Part shown: positions 34,226 through 45,581 of the stretch, piece by piece | Layout of the letters: every line of letters begins with the position of its first letter | How positions within the stretch are numbered: the stretch's first letter is position 1 | Assembly: GCF_011492965.1 (NCBI RefSeq) | Contig: NZ_CP045121.1 | Coordinates: 1,860,001-1,924,000, forward strand | Direction: 5' to 3' | DNA: 64,000 nt | Source of the DNA: Rubrobacter marinus | Lineage (GTDB): Bacteria; Actinomycetota; Rubrobacteria; Rubrobacterales; Rubrobacteraceae | Translations under genes and position numbers: made by a program | The notes under the pieces: generated by a model | The model's database searches: none | What the model was told of the DNA's origin: nothing | The model's input: only the letters and a program-made list of their open reading frames with translations

Positions 34226-35104
34226 TTGGCCTCCCTCCGCGACCTCAAGCGGCAGATCGACTCCATAAAGAACATCTCCAAGGTGACGGAGGCTCTGCAG
34301 ACCGTCTCCGCGGTGAAGTTCCGGAAGGCGGAGAGCCGGGTCAAAAAGGCCCGGCCTTACGCCGAGAACGTCGAGCAGATGATGCGCGACGTCGCGAAGA
34401 GCGCCACGGGCTCGAGCCCGCTCCTCGCCGGTCGGGACGAGGTGCGCCGGGTCGCCGTCGCGACCATCACCGCGGACCGGGGGCTCGCCGGCGGTTTCAA
34501 CGCCCAGGTTCTGAGGCGGACCGTGCGCTTGCGGGAGGAGCTGGACGGGGAGAAGGTCCAGGTCGCGAGCGGCCGGAAGTCGGTCTCGTTCTTCCGGTTC
34601 CGCGGCATAGAGCTGGCAGAGACATACACCGGGTTCTCCGACAGCCCGACCTACGAGCAGGCGCGCGAGATCGGCCAGGCGCTCGTCGGCCTCTTCGACG
34701 ACGAGGAGGCCGACGAGGTCCACCTCGTCTACAACCGCTTCGAGACGGCGCTCACCCAGCGTCCGGTCGTCACGCGGCTTCTGCCCGTGGCTCAGGAGGA
34801 CGAGGAAGACGAGGATGAGGGCGAGAACGGCTCGGACGCCTCGTACTTCGAGTACATCCCGGACGCCGAGACCGTCCTGAAGAAGCTCGTCCCGCGTTAC
34901 GTGGAGACGATGATCTGGCAGGCGCTCCTGGAGAGCGCGGCCGGCGAGCACGGCGCGCGGATGACGGCGATGAAGAACGCCACGGACAACGCCAACGAGC
35001 TGTCGGACAACCTTACCCTGCAGATGAACAAGGCCCGCCAGGCCCAGATCACGCAGGAGATTCTGGAGATCGTAAGCGGGGCGGAGGCCCTGTCCGCCGG
35101 ATAG
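34226..35104 (+). CDS. atpG: ATP synthase F1 subunit gamma
   Basis: 292 residues. N-terminal helix LRDLKRQIDSIKNISKVTEA and C-terminal helix MTAMKNATDNANELSDNLTL form the rotor coiled coil. ITADRGLAGGFNAQVLRRTV marks the globular part. An acidic insert (DEEDEDEGENGSD) near residue 195 is unusual but short. TTG start three bases after atpA. Confidence 0.94.
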   Translation: MASLRDLKRQIDSIKNISKVTEALQTVSAVKFRKAESRVKKARPYAENVEQMMRDVAKSATGSSPLLAGRDEVRRVAVATITADRGLAGGFNAQVLRRTVRLREELDGEKVQVASGRKSVSFFRFRGIELAETYTGFSDSPTYEQAREIGQALVGLFDDEEADEVHLVYNRFETALTQRPVVTRLLPVAQEDEEDEDEGENGSDASYFEYIPDAETVLKKLVPRYVETMIWQALLESAAGEHGARMTAMKNATDNANELSDNLTLQMNKARQAQITQEILEIVSGAEALSAG

Positions 35105-35119
35105 GGCGGATGCGTCTAA

Positions 35120-36868
<1,749 letters not shown>

Positions 36869-36870
36869 GG

Positions 36871-37331
36871 GTGACGGAGGGACGTTCGGAGGAGCGTGAG
36901 AGCCGGCAGCTCTACTGCCGGGTCATCACGCCCGAGCGCATGATCTTCGACGACGAGGTGGATCTGGTCGTCGCGAGGATCGCGGACGGACAGATCGGGG
37001 TGCTGGTAGACCACGCCCCGACCGTCTCCACGGTGGAGATCGGGGACGTGAGGATCCAGCAGGGCGAGGAGCGCCACGTCTACGCCACCTCCGACGGCTT
37101 CTTCAAGGTCTCGGAGAACCTCGTCCAGATTCTGGTCGAGGAGGCGGTGCCGGCGGGGGAGATCGACACCGACGCGGCCCAGACCCGCATCGAGGAGGCC
37201 GAGAACGAGCTCTCGGAGCTCTCGGAGGGGACGACGAGGAGAACACGGAGAGGGCTCGCGCCGATATCGAGCGCCGGCGCCGGATGGGCGAGAACCTCGC
37301 CCGCGTGGCCCGCGAGTACGGCGGCGAGTAG
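36871..37331 (+). CDS. atpC: ATP synthase F1 subunit epsilon; one apparent frameshift
   Basis: GTG start two bases after atpD. Beta-sandwich domain: LYCRVITPERMIFDDEVDLV, DGQIGVLVDHAPTVSTVEIG and VYATSDGFFKVSENLVQILV. The C-terminal helices break at the G run 37227-37230; with one added base the protein continues DDEENTERARADIERRRRMG and ends VAREYGGE at TAG 37331, 153 residues. It regulates ATPase activity and connects to the c ring. Confidence 0.9.
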
Positions 37332-37402
37332 CCGCAACCGTTTCACGGGGTCGCGGAAGACGGCCCCCGTACCGAGAATGCAAAATCGGGAGGGTGGTCT
37401 TC

Positions 37403-38683
37403 ATGGAGAGGTTCTACATCGAGGGTGGCAGGCGGCTCGCGGGGGAGGTAAGGGTTTCGGGTGCCAAAAACGCGGCCCTGAAGCTTATCGCGGCGGCGCT
37501 CCTCGCCCCGGGTCGGACGACGCTGCACAACGTCCCCCGCATCCGCGACGTGGACACCATGCTCGCGGTCCTCGACGGCCTCGGGGCGGGGAGCGACTTC
37601 AGCGGCAACACGCTGGAGATCGACGCGGGGACCATCGACTCCTACACCGCCCCCTACGAGCTCGTGCGCCAGATGCGCGCGAGCATAGTCGTGCTCGGCC
37701 CGCTCGTCGCGCGCTTCGGCGAGGCCGAGGTCTCGGCCCCCGGCGGGTGCAACCTCGGCCTCAGGAAGTTCGACTTCCACCTCAACGGGCTGCGGGCGCT
37801 CGGGGCCGAGGTGGAGCTGGATCACGGCTTCATCAGGGCGACGGCGCCCAACGGGTTGAAGGGGGCCGAGGTCTACTTCGAGTACCCGAGCGTCACCGCG
37901 ACGGAGAACGTGATGATGGCCGCCGTGCTGGCGCAGGGCACGACCATCATCGAGAACGGCGCCCGCGAGCCCGAGGTCGTCGCCCTGGCGGAGTTTCTAA
38001 ACCTGATGGGGGCCAACGTCTTCGGTGCCGGGACCGGCCGCATAGTCGTGGAGGGCGTCGAGGAGCTGCACCCCGTGGACTACGTGGTGCTGGGCGACCG
38101 CATCGAGGCGGGCACGTTCGTCATGGCGACCGCCGCCACCGGCGGGGACGTGACGGTCAGGGGCGTGGACCCCGCGCACCTCAAGATGGAACTCGTCAAG
38201 CTGCGGGAGATGGGGGTGGACGTCGCGGACACCGGCGACGGGCTGCGCGTGCAGGTCTCCGACCCCGCCGAGCTCGGCAGCGTCGACGTCTCGACGCTCC
38301 CCTTCCCCGGCTTCGCCACCGACCTCCAGGCGCAGATGATCACGCTGCTAACCCAGACCTCGGGGGCCGGGATCATCACCGAGAACGTATACGAGAACCG
38401 TCTCCAGGTGGCCGAGGAGCTTAACCGGATGAACGCCGGCATAGACCTCTTCGGCGGCCACCGCGCGATGGTCAAGGGCCCGAAGAAGCTCTCCGGCACG
38501 ATCGTCCAGTCGCCGGACCTCAGGGGCGGCGCCGCCCTCGTCATGGCGGGGCTCGTCGCCGAAGACACCACCGTCGTGGACGGGGCGAGGCACATCCTCC
38601 GCGGCTACGAGGGCTTCGAGGAGAAGCTCTCCGGGCTCGGCGCGACCGTCGCCTTCGGCACCGAGCCCGCGGTAAGCCGCTAG
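37403..38683 (+). CDS. murA: UDP-N-acetylglucosamine 1-carboxyvinyltransferase
   Basis: 426 residues. First committed step of peptidoglycan synthesis. VSGAKNAALKLIAAALLAPG, the catalytic-loop cysteine in APGGCNLGLRKFDFHLNGLR (fosfomycin target, Cys retained), and PFPGFATDLQAQMITLLTQT are typical. ATG 37403 with GGAGG nine bases upstream; an in-frame GTG at 37394 is an alternative. It follows atpC by 71 bases. Confidence 0.95.
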   Translation: MERFYIEGGRRLAGEVRVSGAKNAALKLIAAALLAPGRTTLHNVPRIRDVDTMLAVLDGLGAGSDFSGNTLEIDAGTIDSYTAPYELVRQMRASIVVLGPLVARFGEAEVSAPGGCNLGLRKFDFHLNGLRALGAEVELDHGFIRATAPNGLKGAEVYFEYPSVTATENVMMAAVLAQGTTIIENGAREPEVVALAEFLNLMGANVFGAGTGRIVVEGVEELHPVDYVVLGDRIEAGTFVMATAATGGDVTVRGVDPAHLKMELVKLREMGVDVADTGDGLRVQVSDPAELGSVDVSTLPFPGFATDLQAQMITLLTQTSGAGIITENVYENRLQVAEELNRMNAGIDLFGGHRAMVKGPKKLSGTIVQSPDLRGGAALVMAGLVAEDTTVVDGARHILRGYEGFEEKLSGLGATVAFGTEPAVSR

Positions 38684-39012
38684 GTCCTCACAGACCTCCT
38701 ACCGGAACACGTCCTCCAGAACTGCACGCCCGGAGCCCGCGTCCCGCTCGACCACGCCTCCAGGTCGGATCCTTAAGGCCCGGCGCTCCTGGGGTGTAGC
38801 GGCGCGGATCGCGCGCGACGGGCCGGTGCCTTGCCGCGCGGTGGTGTGGGAGCAGTAGTCGCGCGCCGGCCCCTACCGCGCCGATGTTGGCGTCTCCGAA
38901 TATCCCGGTACCGTCATGGGGTAGATAAGGAGAGACGGTCCGAGGAACGGTTGCTAAGATGCACGGATCATCCGTAGCTCCATCGTAACGGAACGGAGAT
39001 CTAAAACTGGCG
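38684..39012. other. Intergenic region between murA and the M20 peptidase gene
   Basis: No gene seen in about 330 bases. AGGTC/GACCT (about 38685-38700) could form a weak hairpin right after murA. Otherwise I see nothing specific. Confidence 0.4.
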
Positions 39013-40141
39013 GTGGTCAAGAACAAGGTCGAGGTACTCTCGCTCACCCGCAGGCTCGTGCGGTACCGCTCGTACACGCCTGGGGCCGCGGAGTCGACGA
39101 TGGACTTCGTAAACGGCTGGTTCGAGGCGCGGGGTCTGGAGACTATCCGGTACAAGGGCGCGGGGCCGAACGGGGAGCTCTCCTCGCTCGTGGCGCGGGC
39201 CGGATCCGGGGGGCCGAGGATCCTGCTTCACGCCCACGCGGACGTCGTCCCCGGCAACGAGGACCAGTTCGAGCCGTACGAGGAGGGCGAGGAGCTCTAC
39301 GGCCGCGGGGTCTACGACATGAAGGGGCTCTGGCGGCGATGATGTACGCCGTCGAGGACCTGCACGCTCTGGGGTGCGACTGCACCGTGGAGCTCCTGAT
39401 CGTGCCGGACGAGGAGCGCGAGTACGGGGGCCGACGGGGGCGGAGGTCCTCATCGAGAACGGCCACACGGGCGACTTCCTTATCACGGGGGAGCCGACGG
39501 ACTTCCACATCGGGGTGCAGGCGAAGGGCGTTCTGGACCTGCGCGTGATGCTGCAGGGCAAGAGCGCGCACGGCTCCCGCCCCTGGCTCGGCAAGAACGC
39601 GGTCCTCCTGGCCTACGAGCACTACAAGCGCCTCCTGGACCTCCCGTTCGCGAGCGAGAGGAGCGAGCTCTTCCCCTACCCGAGCATCAACATGGCCCGG
39701 ATCATCGGGGGGGACGTCATAAACCGGGTCCCGGACCGGGCGACCTACGACCTCGACATCCGCTACCTGCCGGAGCAGGACCCGCGGGAGATCGCGCGCC
39801 AGATCCGCTCCATCGACATGCCGGCCGACGTCGAGGTGCTGTTCTCGCGCGAGCCGACCTACGTCTCCCGCCGCAACCCGTTCGTGAAGGCCCTGCGCGA
39901 GGTTGCCGCCCGCCACTTCCACGGCAACCCGGTGAGCGTCGGCCGCCACGGCGCCTCCGACATCGTCTACTTCCAGCGCGCCGGCATCCCGGGGGTCGAG
40001 TTCGGGCCCATCGGCGGCGGGCACCACGGGCCGAGGGAGTACGTGGTCTCCCGTTCGCTGGAGATGTACCGGCAGATGCTCGTGCAGTTCGTGCAGATTC
40101 TGGCCGCCAACGGGTCCGCCGTCCGGGAGAGTAAGCTTTAA
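39013..40141 (+). CDS. M20-family metallopeptidase; two apparent frameshifts
   Basis: Zinc peptidase of the ArgE/DapE/CPG2 group. ILLHAHADVVPGNEDQFEPY carries the first ligand, LYGRGVYDMKG the bridging Asp, VELLIVPDEERE the catalytic Glu pair, GDFLITGEPTDFHIGVQAKG the next ligand region, and GPIGGGHHGPREYVVSRSLE the last His. Frame is lost at a G run near 39328-39332 and again near 39425-39430; two inserted bases give 376 residues. The dimerisation domain is intact. It could deacylate amino acids or cleave dipeptides; substrate unknown. GTG start. Confidence 0.85.
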
Positions 40142-40168
40142 GCTCCATTTGCTACCGTTAGCAGCGTC

Positions 40169-40197
40169 TTGCAAGATTCCTGTAGCGCGAGTATATT
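40169..40197 (+). promoter_or_regulatory. Promoter of the nuo operon
   Basis: TTGCAA at 40169-40174 and TATATT at 40192-40197 with a 17-base spacer. Predicted start near 40204, about 37 bases before the chosen nuoA start. Confidence 0.75.
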
Positions 40198-40240
40198 GCG
40201 CACAGGTTTCGGGAAACTTCTCGCGGGAAGAGAGGCATAC

Positions 40241-40642
40241 TTGGCGCTAGCTCTGTTGCAGGCGGGGGCCCAAGAGATAGGGTACGGCACCCTATACATC
40301 TACGTGGGGCTATTCCTCCTGATGGTGGTCGGTTTCGTGGCGACCACGCTGGTCCTGGCCCGGCTCATCGCCCCGAGTCGCAGGGGGGCGAAGGTCAAGC
40401 GGGCCAACTACGAGACCGGAGAGATGACCGTCACGGATCCGTGGCGGCCCTTCCCGGTCCGGTACTACGTTTTCGCGCTGCTGTTTCTGATCTTCGACGT
40501 CGAGGCGGCTTTTCTTTATCCCTGGGCCGTCATCTACAGGGACCTGGGGCTCTACGGTTTTGTCGAGATGATTATTTTCGTGCTTATCCTGGGCGTAGGT
40601 CTCGCTTATGCCTGGAAGAAGGGGGCCCTCAAGTGGGTTTAA
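40241..40642 (+). CDS. nuoA: NADH-quinone oxidoreductase subunit A
   Basis: 133 residues, three membrane helices: [40 protein letters not shown] and [40 protein letters not shown] is the conserved loop. TTG 40241 with AGAGAGG just upstream is chosen; the open frame reaches 40169 but that would overlap the promoter. First gene of nuoABCDHIJKLMN. Confidence 0.93.
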   Translation: MALALLQAGAQEIGYGTLYIYVGLFLLMVVGFVATTLVLARLIAPSRRGAKVKRANYETGEMTVTDPWRPFPVRYYVFALLFLIFDVEAAFLYPWAVIYRDLGLYGFVEMIIFVLILGVGLAYAWKKGALKWV

Positions 40643-41415
40643 TGCAAAGGTTCAACGAGCCGAACGTCCTGACGACGAGCTCGGACAAGCTCTTCAACTG
40701 GGCGAGAAAGAACTCCCTCTGGCCGCTCCAGTTCGGGCTGGCGTGCTGCGCGATCGAGATGATGTCCACCGGCATGGCGCACAACGACCTCGACCGCTTC
40801 GGGGCCGGCTTCTTCTCGGCGAGCCCCAGGCAGGCGGACGTCATGATCGTCTCGGGCACCGTCTCGACGAAGATGGCCGAGCGGATGACGCGCCTCTACG
40901 AGCAGATGCCCGAGCCCAAGTGGGTGATCGCGATGGGCGCCTGCGCCATCTCCGGCGGCCCGTTCCTCGACGGCTACTCCGTCCTCATGGGGGCGGACAG
41001 GGTGATCCCGGTGGACGTTTACGTGCCGGGGTGCCCGCCAAGGCCCGAAGCGCTCATCTTCGGGATCATGACGCTCCAGAAGAAGATCGAGCGGGACCAG
41101 CAGGTCGGCTACGAGAAGCCGAGGCCCGCGCTCGTCACCGAGGACGGGGACTTTCTCGAGTACCTCCCCGAGCGCGAGTACACGAACATCTCGGAGGGCA
41201 AGGCCCCGCGCTTCGAGGGCGTGAAGCCGCTGAAGCGCACCTACGTCTTCGAGCGCAAGGGGATGCCGCCCGCCTCCCAGACGGACGTCGGCTGGATCCC
41301 GGCCGAGGTCAAGAAGAAGCTCAAGGAGCAGCAGAGGGCCGAGAAGGCCGCCGCCGCGAGCGCTCAGGAGAACGGCTCCCCCGAGGAGCCCGCCGACCCC
41401 AAGGGGACCGCCTAA
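40642..41415 (+). CDS. nuoB: NADH-quinone oxidoreductase subunit B
   Basis: 257 residues. Cluster N2 ligands are in [14 protein letters not shown] (tandem Cys), [12 protein letters not shown] and [14 protein letters not shown]-terminal extension of about 75 residues ends in a Lys/Glu/Ala-rich tail, longer than in most NuoB. ATG 40642 overlaps the nuoA stop by one base. Confidence 0.94.
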   Translation: MQRFNEPNVLTTSSDKLFNWARKNSLWPLQFGLACCAIEMMSTGMAHNDLDRFGAGFFSASPRQADVMIVSGTVSTKMAERMTRLYEQMPEPKWVIAMGACAISGGPFLDGYSVLMGADRVIPVDVYVPGCPPRPEALIFGIMTLQKKIERDQQVGYEKPRPALVTEDGDFLEYLPEREYTNISEGKAPRFEGVKPLKRTYVFERKGMPPASQTDVGWIPAEVKKKLKEQQRAEKAAAASAQENGSPEEPADPKGTA

Positions 41416-41416
41416 G

Positions 41417-41908
41417 TTGGCCTTCACGCTCCCCGAGGGGGACCTCAACGAGCGGCTGGAGCGTTACCTGGAGGGGTTTCGGAACAGGCACGGGCTCGAG
41501 GAGTCCGAGATCGAGGGCAACCTCGTGCGGATCGTGATCGAGCCCTCGGCCCTGCGCTCGGTCCTGACGACGGCGCGGGAGGCGCTCGGGATCCTGCACC
41601 TCTCGTTTATCACCGTGGTGGACCGGATGGGTTCGTTCGAGATCACCTACGAGCTTCTGGATCTGCGGGGCGGTCAGGTTCGGGTGAAGACGACCGTGGA
41701 GGGCGAGGAGCCGGTGATAGATACCGTCACCGACGTCTACCCCACGGCGAACTGGCACGAGCGCGAGGCCTACGACATGTTCGGGGTCGCGTTCAAGGGC
41801 CACCCCGACCTCCGGCGGCTGTACATGTGGCAGGATCACTTCGACCACCACCCGCTGCTGAAGAGCTTCGAGATCAGCACCAAGCGCACCTTCGAGAATT
41901 TGAGGTAA
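41417..41908 (+). CDS. nuoC: NADH-quinone oxidoreductase subunit C
   Basis: 163 residues. [40 protein letters not shown] and [17 protein letters not shown] are the 30-kDa subunit signatures. TTG start. Separate from NuoD, not fused. Confidence 0.93.
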   Translation: MAFTLPEGDLNERLERYLEGFRNRHGLEESEIEGNLVRIVIEPSALRSVLTTAREALGILHLSFITVVDRMGSFEITYELLDLRGGQVRVKTTVEGEEPVIDTVTDVYPTANWHEREAYDMFGVAFKGHPDLRRLYMWQDHFDHHPLLKSFEISTKRTFENLR

Positions 41909-41912
41909 AGGG

Positions 41913-43097
41913 ATGCTTAGCGAAGAACGCCGCACCGAGCAAGTAAGCCTGGGCAGCCGGGCCAGCGCGCGTCTGGCGGGCTCGGACATCAGGGACGAGT
42001 TCGGCCTGGAGACGCTGGACATGAACATGGGGCCGCAGCACCCGGCGATGCACGGCCTGTTGAGGCTCATACTCGAGCTCGACGGAGAGACCGTGGTGCG
42101 GTGCGACCCCGTGATGGGGTACCTGCACCGCAGCAAGGAGAAGATCTCCGAGAACCGCATGTACCCCGCGGTCGTCCCGATCACGGACCGCATCGACTAC
42201 ATGAACAACATCGCCATGGAGTACGGGTACTGCCTGGCGGTGGAGAAGCTTCTGGACGTGGAGATAACGCCGCGGGCCGACGCCATCCGGGCGCTGATGA
42301 ACGAGTTCGGGCGCATCATGAGCCACATCCCGTCCGTCGGCTTCCTCATGCTGGAGCTCGGGGCGTTCACCCCGATCCTGTACGCCTTCCGGGAGCGGGA
42401 GCGCATACAGTCCATCTTCGAGGCCGTCACCGGCGCGAGGATGATGTTCCACTACATCCGGATCGGGGGCGTCAAGGCCGACCTCCCCGAAGGGATGCCC
42501 GAGAAGATGTGGGAGTACATCGAGGGCCTCGAGAGCCGCTTCGACAACGACTTCGTGGACCTTATCGAGGGGAACGAGATCTTCCGGGCGAGGACGCGCG
42601 GCGTCGGCAAGATGACGCCGGAGAAGGCGCTCGAGATGGGCCTGACCGGGGTGCCGCTGAGGTGCACCGGGGTCCCGTTCGACGTGCGCAAGCACTACCC
42701 CTACGGCTGGTACAAGAACCTCGACTTCGACGTCGTCACCGACGCCGCCGGGGACGTGGAGGGCTCGTACCGGTGCCGAATAGGCGAGGTCAGGCAGAGC
42801 ATCCGCATGATCAAGCAGATCCTGGAGAACCTCCCCGAGGGCGAGGTCATGGCGGACATGGGCCGGCGCCTGCGGCCGAGGGAGGGCGACGGCATCGGAC
42901 GGGTCGAGTCCGCGCGCGGCGAGTACGCCGTGCACGTGGTCTCCGACGGCTCGGACACGCCGTACCGGGTCCACTACCGGACGCCGTGCACCGTGAACAT
43001 GCAGCTTCTGCAGGAGATCGTGCCGGGCCACTACCTCCCGGACATCATGCCGATCATGGGTCTTATAGACCCGGTCTCCGGGGCGTGGGACAAATAA
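41913..43097 (+). CDS. nuoD: NADH-quinone oxidoreductase subunit D
   Basis: 394 residues. [20 protein letters not shown] and [20 protein letters not shown] form part of the quinone cavity (Hx6-type His kept). The end reads [24 protein letters not shown] short N-terminal extension of about 35 residues. ATG 41913, four bases after nuoC. Confidence 0.95.
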   Translation: MLSEERRTEQVSLGSRASARLAGSDIRDEFGLETLDMNMGPQHPAMHGLLRLILELDGETVVRCDPVMGYLHRSKEKISENRMYPAVVPITDRIDYMNNIAMEYGYCLAVEKLLDVEITPRADAIRALMNEFGRIMSHIPSVGFLMLELGAFTPILYAFRERERIQSIFEAVTGARMMFHYIRIGGVKADLPEGMPEKMWEYIEGLESRFDNDFVDLIEGNEIFRARTRGVGKMTPEKALEMGLTGVPLRCTGVPFDVRKHYPYGWYKNLDFDVVTDAAGDVEGSYRCRIGEVRQSIRMIKQILENLPEGEVMADMGRRLRPREGDGIGRVESARGEYAVHVVSDGSDTPYRVHYRTPCTVNMQLLQEIVPGHYLPDIMPIMGLIDPVSGAWDK

Positions 43098-43119
43098 TGG
43101 CGAGGGAGGCACTGGGGCT

Positions 43120-44127
43120 TTGAGCTTGGACATCCTCAATCAGGAGCCGATAAGGTTCCTTCTCTCCTTCGGCGTGGTGCTGTTTCTGGTCCTGAACCTG
43201 GCGGCCATCTTCACGATGGCCGAGCGCAAGGTCTCGGCCTACATCCACCTGCGCTTCGGCCCCAACAGGGTGGGCCCGAGGGGGCTCCTGCAGCCGGCGG
43301 CCGACGTCTTCAAGCTGTTCACCAAGGAGAACCTCGCCCCGAGCCGGGCGGACATATGGGTCTTTCTCGCGGCCCCCATCGCGATGTTCCTGCCGGCGGC
43401 GCTCGTGTGGCTCGTCGTGCCGTTCGCGCCGAACGCCGTGATAGCGGACCTCAACGTCGCCATCGTGTTCTTTATCGCGATGACCTCCATCGGGGCGCTG
43501 GGCCTGATCATGGCGGGCTACGGGAGCCGGTCCAGCTTCTCGCTGCTCGGCGCGTTGCGGGGGGCGGCGCAGATGATCTCCTACGAGGTGCCGCTGATCC
43601 TGAGCCTGCTCGGGGTCATCATGCTCTCGGGGAGCCTCTCGCTCGTGGACGTCGTCAACGCCCAGGCGGGCGGGTTCTGGCACTGGTACTTTCTGCCGCA
43701 GCTCCCGATGTTCGTCGTCTTCTACATCGCGGGGCTCGCGGAGGCGAGGAGGGTGCCGTTCGACCTGCCGGAGGGCGAGAGCGAGATCGTCGGCGGGTTC
43801 ATGGTCGAGTACTCCGGGATGACGTGGGCCCTGATCCAGGCGGCCGAGTTCGCCTCGATGGGCCTGATCTCCGCGATCACCGTGACGCTCTTCTTCGGGG
43901 GCTGGCAGCCGCCCTTCGAGTTTCTCGATCTCGGGAACTTCAACTGGTTCTGGTTCGGCCTCAAGACGTCGATCCTCGTGTTCACCTTCCAGTGGGTGAG
44001 GTGGAGCCTCCCGCGCCTGAGGATGGACCAGCTTATGGACCTGGGTTGGAAGATACTCGTACCGGCCAGCTTGATCTGGCTGTTCGTCACCGCCGGGGCC
44101 ATGCTCCTGCTGCCGTCGGTCTTCTAG
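43120..44127 (+). CDS. nuoH: NADH-quinone oxidoreductase subunit H
   Basis: 335 residues, eight membrane helices. TMAERKVSAYIHLRFGPNRV, LLQPAADVFKLFTKENLAPS and RRVPFDLPEGESEIVGGFMV, the acidic quinone-entry loop, are intact. It follows nuoD directly, where nuoE, nuoF and nuoG normally lie in 14-gene operons. Confidence 0.95.
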   Translation: MSLDILNQEPIRFLLSFGVVLFLVLNLAAIFTMAERKVSAYIHLRFGPNRVGPRGLLQPAADVFKLFTKENLAPSRADIWVFLAAPIAMFLPAALVWLVVPFAPNAVIADLNVAIVFFIAMTSIGALGLIMAGYGSRSSFSLLGALRGAAQMISYEVPLILSLLGVIMLSGSLSLVDVVNAQAGGFWHWYFLPQLPMFVVFYIAGLAEARRVPFDLPEGESEIVGGFMVEYSGMTWALIQAAEFASMGLISAITVTLFFGGWQPPFEFLDLGNFNWFWFGLKTSILVFTFQWVRWSLPRLRMDQLMDLGWKILVPASLIWLFVTAGAMLLLPSVF

Positions 44128-44143
44128 TTAGAAAGGTTTTCAG

Positions 44144-44683
44144 ATGCCCCAGCTGGGACAGGGAATCTTGAAGGGGATGGGGATCACCTTCAAGCACATC
44201 TTCGACAAAAAGATCACGCGCGCCTACCCCGAGTACAAGCGCGACCTCCCCGAGCGGAGCCGCGGCATGCTCACCGTGGACATGGATAGGTGCATCGCGT
44301 GCCTGCAGTGCATGCGCATCTGCCCCGATCACTGCATCTCTATAGAGCAGACCAAGCGCGACGCCGACGGCTCCGGAAAGCCGAAGCCTTACGCCATCGG
44401 GTTCGTGATCGACGACTCGCGGTGCATGTACTGCTCCCTCTGCGTCGAGGTCTGCCCGGTCAACTGCATCTACCACACCGAGGAGTTCGAGGCCCAGGCC
44501 TACAACCGCCTCGAGCTCGCGCGGCAGTTCGGCGAGCGCCCGGTGGACCCGACGATAGACCCGAAGCCCGCCGTGAAAAAGAAGAAGCCGGCCGGCAAGG
44601 CCGCAGCGGGCCAGGGCGCCGAGGGCAAGGCCGCCCCCAAAAAGGCCCCGCGCAAGGCTCCGAACAAGGAAGACGCGGCCTAG
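44144..44683 (+). CDS. nuoI: NADH-quinone oxidoreductase subunit I
   Basis: 179 residues. Two 4Fe-4S motifs, CIACLQCMRICP and CMYCSLCVEVCP, bind clusters N6a and N6b. The C-terminal 40 residues are a Lys/Ala/Pro-rich tail not needed for the fold. ATG 44144 with GAAAGG upstream. Confidence 0.95.
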   Translation: MPQLGQGILKGMGITFKHIFDKKITRAYPEYKRDLPERSRGMLTVDMDRCIACLQCMRICPDHCISIEQTKRDADGSGKPKPYAIGFVIDDSRCMYCSLCVEVCPVNCIYHTEEFEAQAYNRLELARQFGERPVDPTIDPKPAVKKKKPAGKAAAGQGAEGKAAPKKAPRKAPNKEDAA

Positions 44684-44686
44684 ATC

Positions 44687-45223
44687 GTGGTCATCGCTTT
44701 CGTCTTTCTGGCCTCGATGACCCTGATCTGCTCCCTCGGCGTGGTGCTGAGCCGGAGCATCGTCCACTCCGCGCTGTTCATGTCGGGGGCGTTTCTGGGG
44801 ATAGCGGGCTTCTACGTGATGCTCAACGCGCCGGCGCTCGCGGCGTTCCAGGTCCTGATCTACGTCGGGGCGGTGACGGTGGTGATCCTGTTCGGGATCA
44901 TGTTCACCCAGAAGCCGCAGGCCCGGCACTTCCGGACGATCATCTCGAAGCAGCTTTGGCCCGGATTTTTCGTCACGGCGGGGGTCGGGGCGTTTCTCGC
45001 CTACATCGTGACGATCCAGGATTGGTCGGGGAGCGAGCCCGGTAACGGCATGAGGAGCGTCGGGCAGCTCGGCGAGACCCTGCTCGGCGTGAACGGGGCG
45101 CCGGAGATCTTCGGGCTGCTCTTCGAGGTGGCGAGCGTCCTGCTGCTCGTCGCGGTGATAGCGGCGATCGTGGTCAGCCGCAGGAAGACGGGCGAGGGGA
45201 TAGACAGGGGGGTGGAGGAGTAG
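44687..45223 (+). CDS. nuoJ: NADH-quinone oxidoreductase subunit J
   Basis: 178 residues, five membrane helices. VVLSRSIVHSALFMSGAFLG and ALAAFQVLIYVGAVTVVILF are the conserved helices (the pi-bulge helix 3). GTG start; stop overlaps the nuoK GTG by one base. Confidence 0.93.
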   Translation: MVIAFVFLASMTLICSLGVVLSRSIVHSALFMSGAFLGIAGFYVMLNAPALAAFQVLIYVGAVTVVILFGIMFTQKPQARHFRTIISKQLWPGFFVTAGVGAFLAYIVTIQDWSGSEPGNGMRSVGQLGETLLGVNGAPEIFGLLFEVASVLLLVAVIAAIVVSRRKTGEGIDRGVEE

Positions 45224-45573
45224 TGCCGCCGCAGGTGCAGCAGTTTGTGGACACGCTGAACGCGGCGTTGCCGCTCGAAGGGTACCTCGTCGTCGGGGCG
45301 ATCATGTTCGCCATCGGGGCGTGGGGCGCGCTTATCCGCCGCAACGCCGTGGTCGTCTTTATGTGCATCGAGCTGATGATCAACGCGGTCAACCTCTCGC
45401 TCGTGTCCTTCGCGGACTACCTGCCGGACGCCGGCGGGTTCGGGGCGGGGTACGCGGTCCTGGTGATCGCGGTGGCCGCGGCCGAGGTCGCGGTGGGGCT
45501 TGCGATCGTGCTCGCCGTCTACCGCTCGCGCAAGACGGTCAACGTCGACGAAGTCAACCTGCTCAAAGGCTAG
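45223..45573 (+). CDS. nuoK: NADH-quinone oxidoreductase subunit K
   Basis: 116 residues, three membrane helices. Conserved Glu residues lie in FMCIELMINAVNLSLVSFAD and AVAAAEVAVGLAIVLAVYRS. About 15 residues longer at the N terminus than E. coli NuoK. GTG start. Confidence 0.94.
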   Translation: MPPQVQQFVDTLNAALPLEGYLVVGAIMFAIGAWGALIRRNAVVVFMCIELMINAVNLSLVSFADYLPDAGGFGAGYAVLVIAVAAAEVAVGLAIVLAVYRSRKTVNVDEVNLLKG

Positions 45574-45581
45574 GGGAACGG

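Noticed and set aside
32738..34951. 737-codon open frame opposite atpA and atpG on the minus strand
   Set aside because: Antisense shadow of real genes in GC-rich DNA; no recognisable protein sequence or ribosome site. The same holds for other long antisense frames, for example at 1243-2550, 20140-21579 and 59560-61653.
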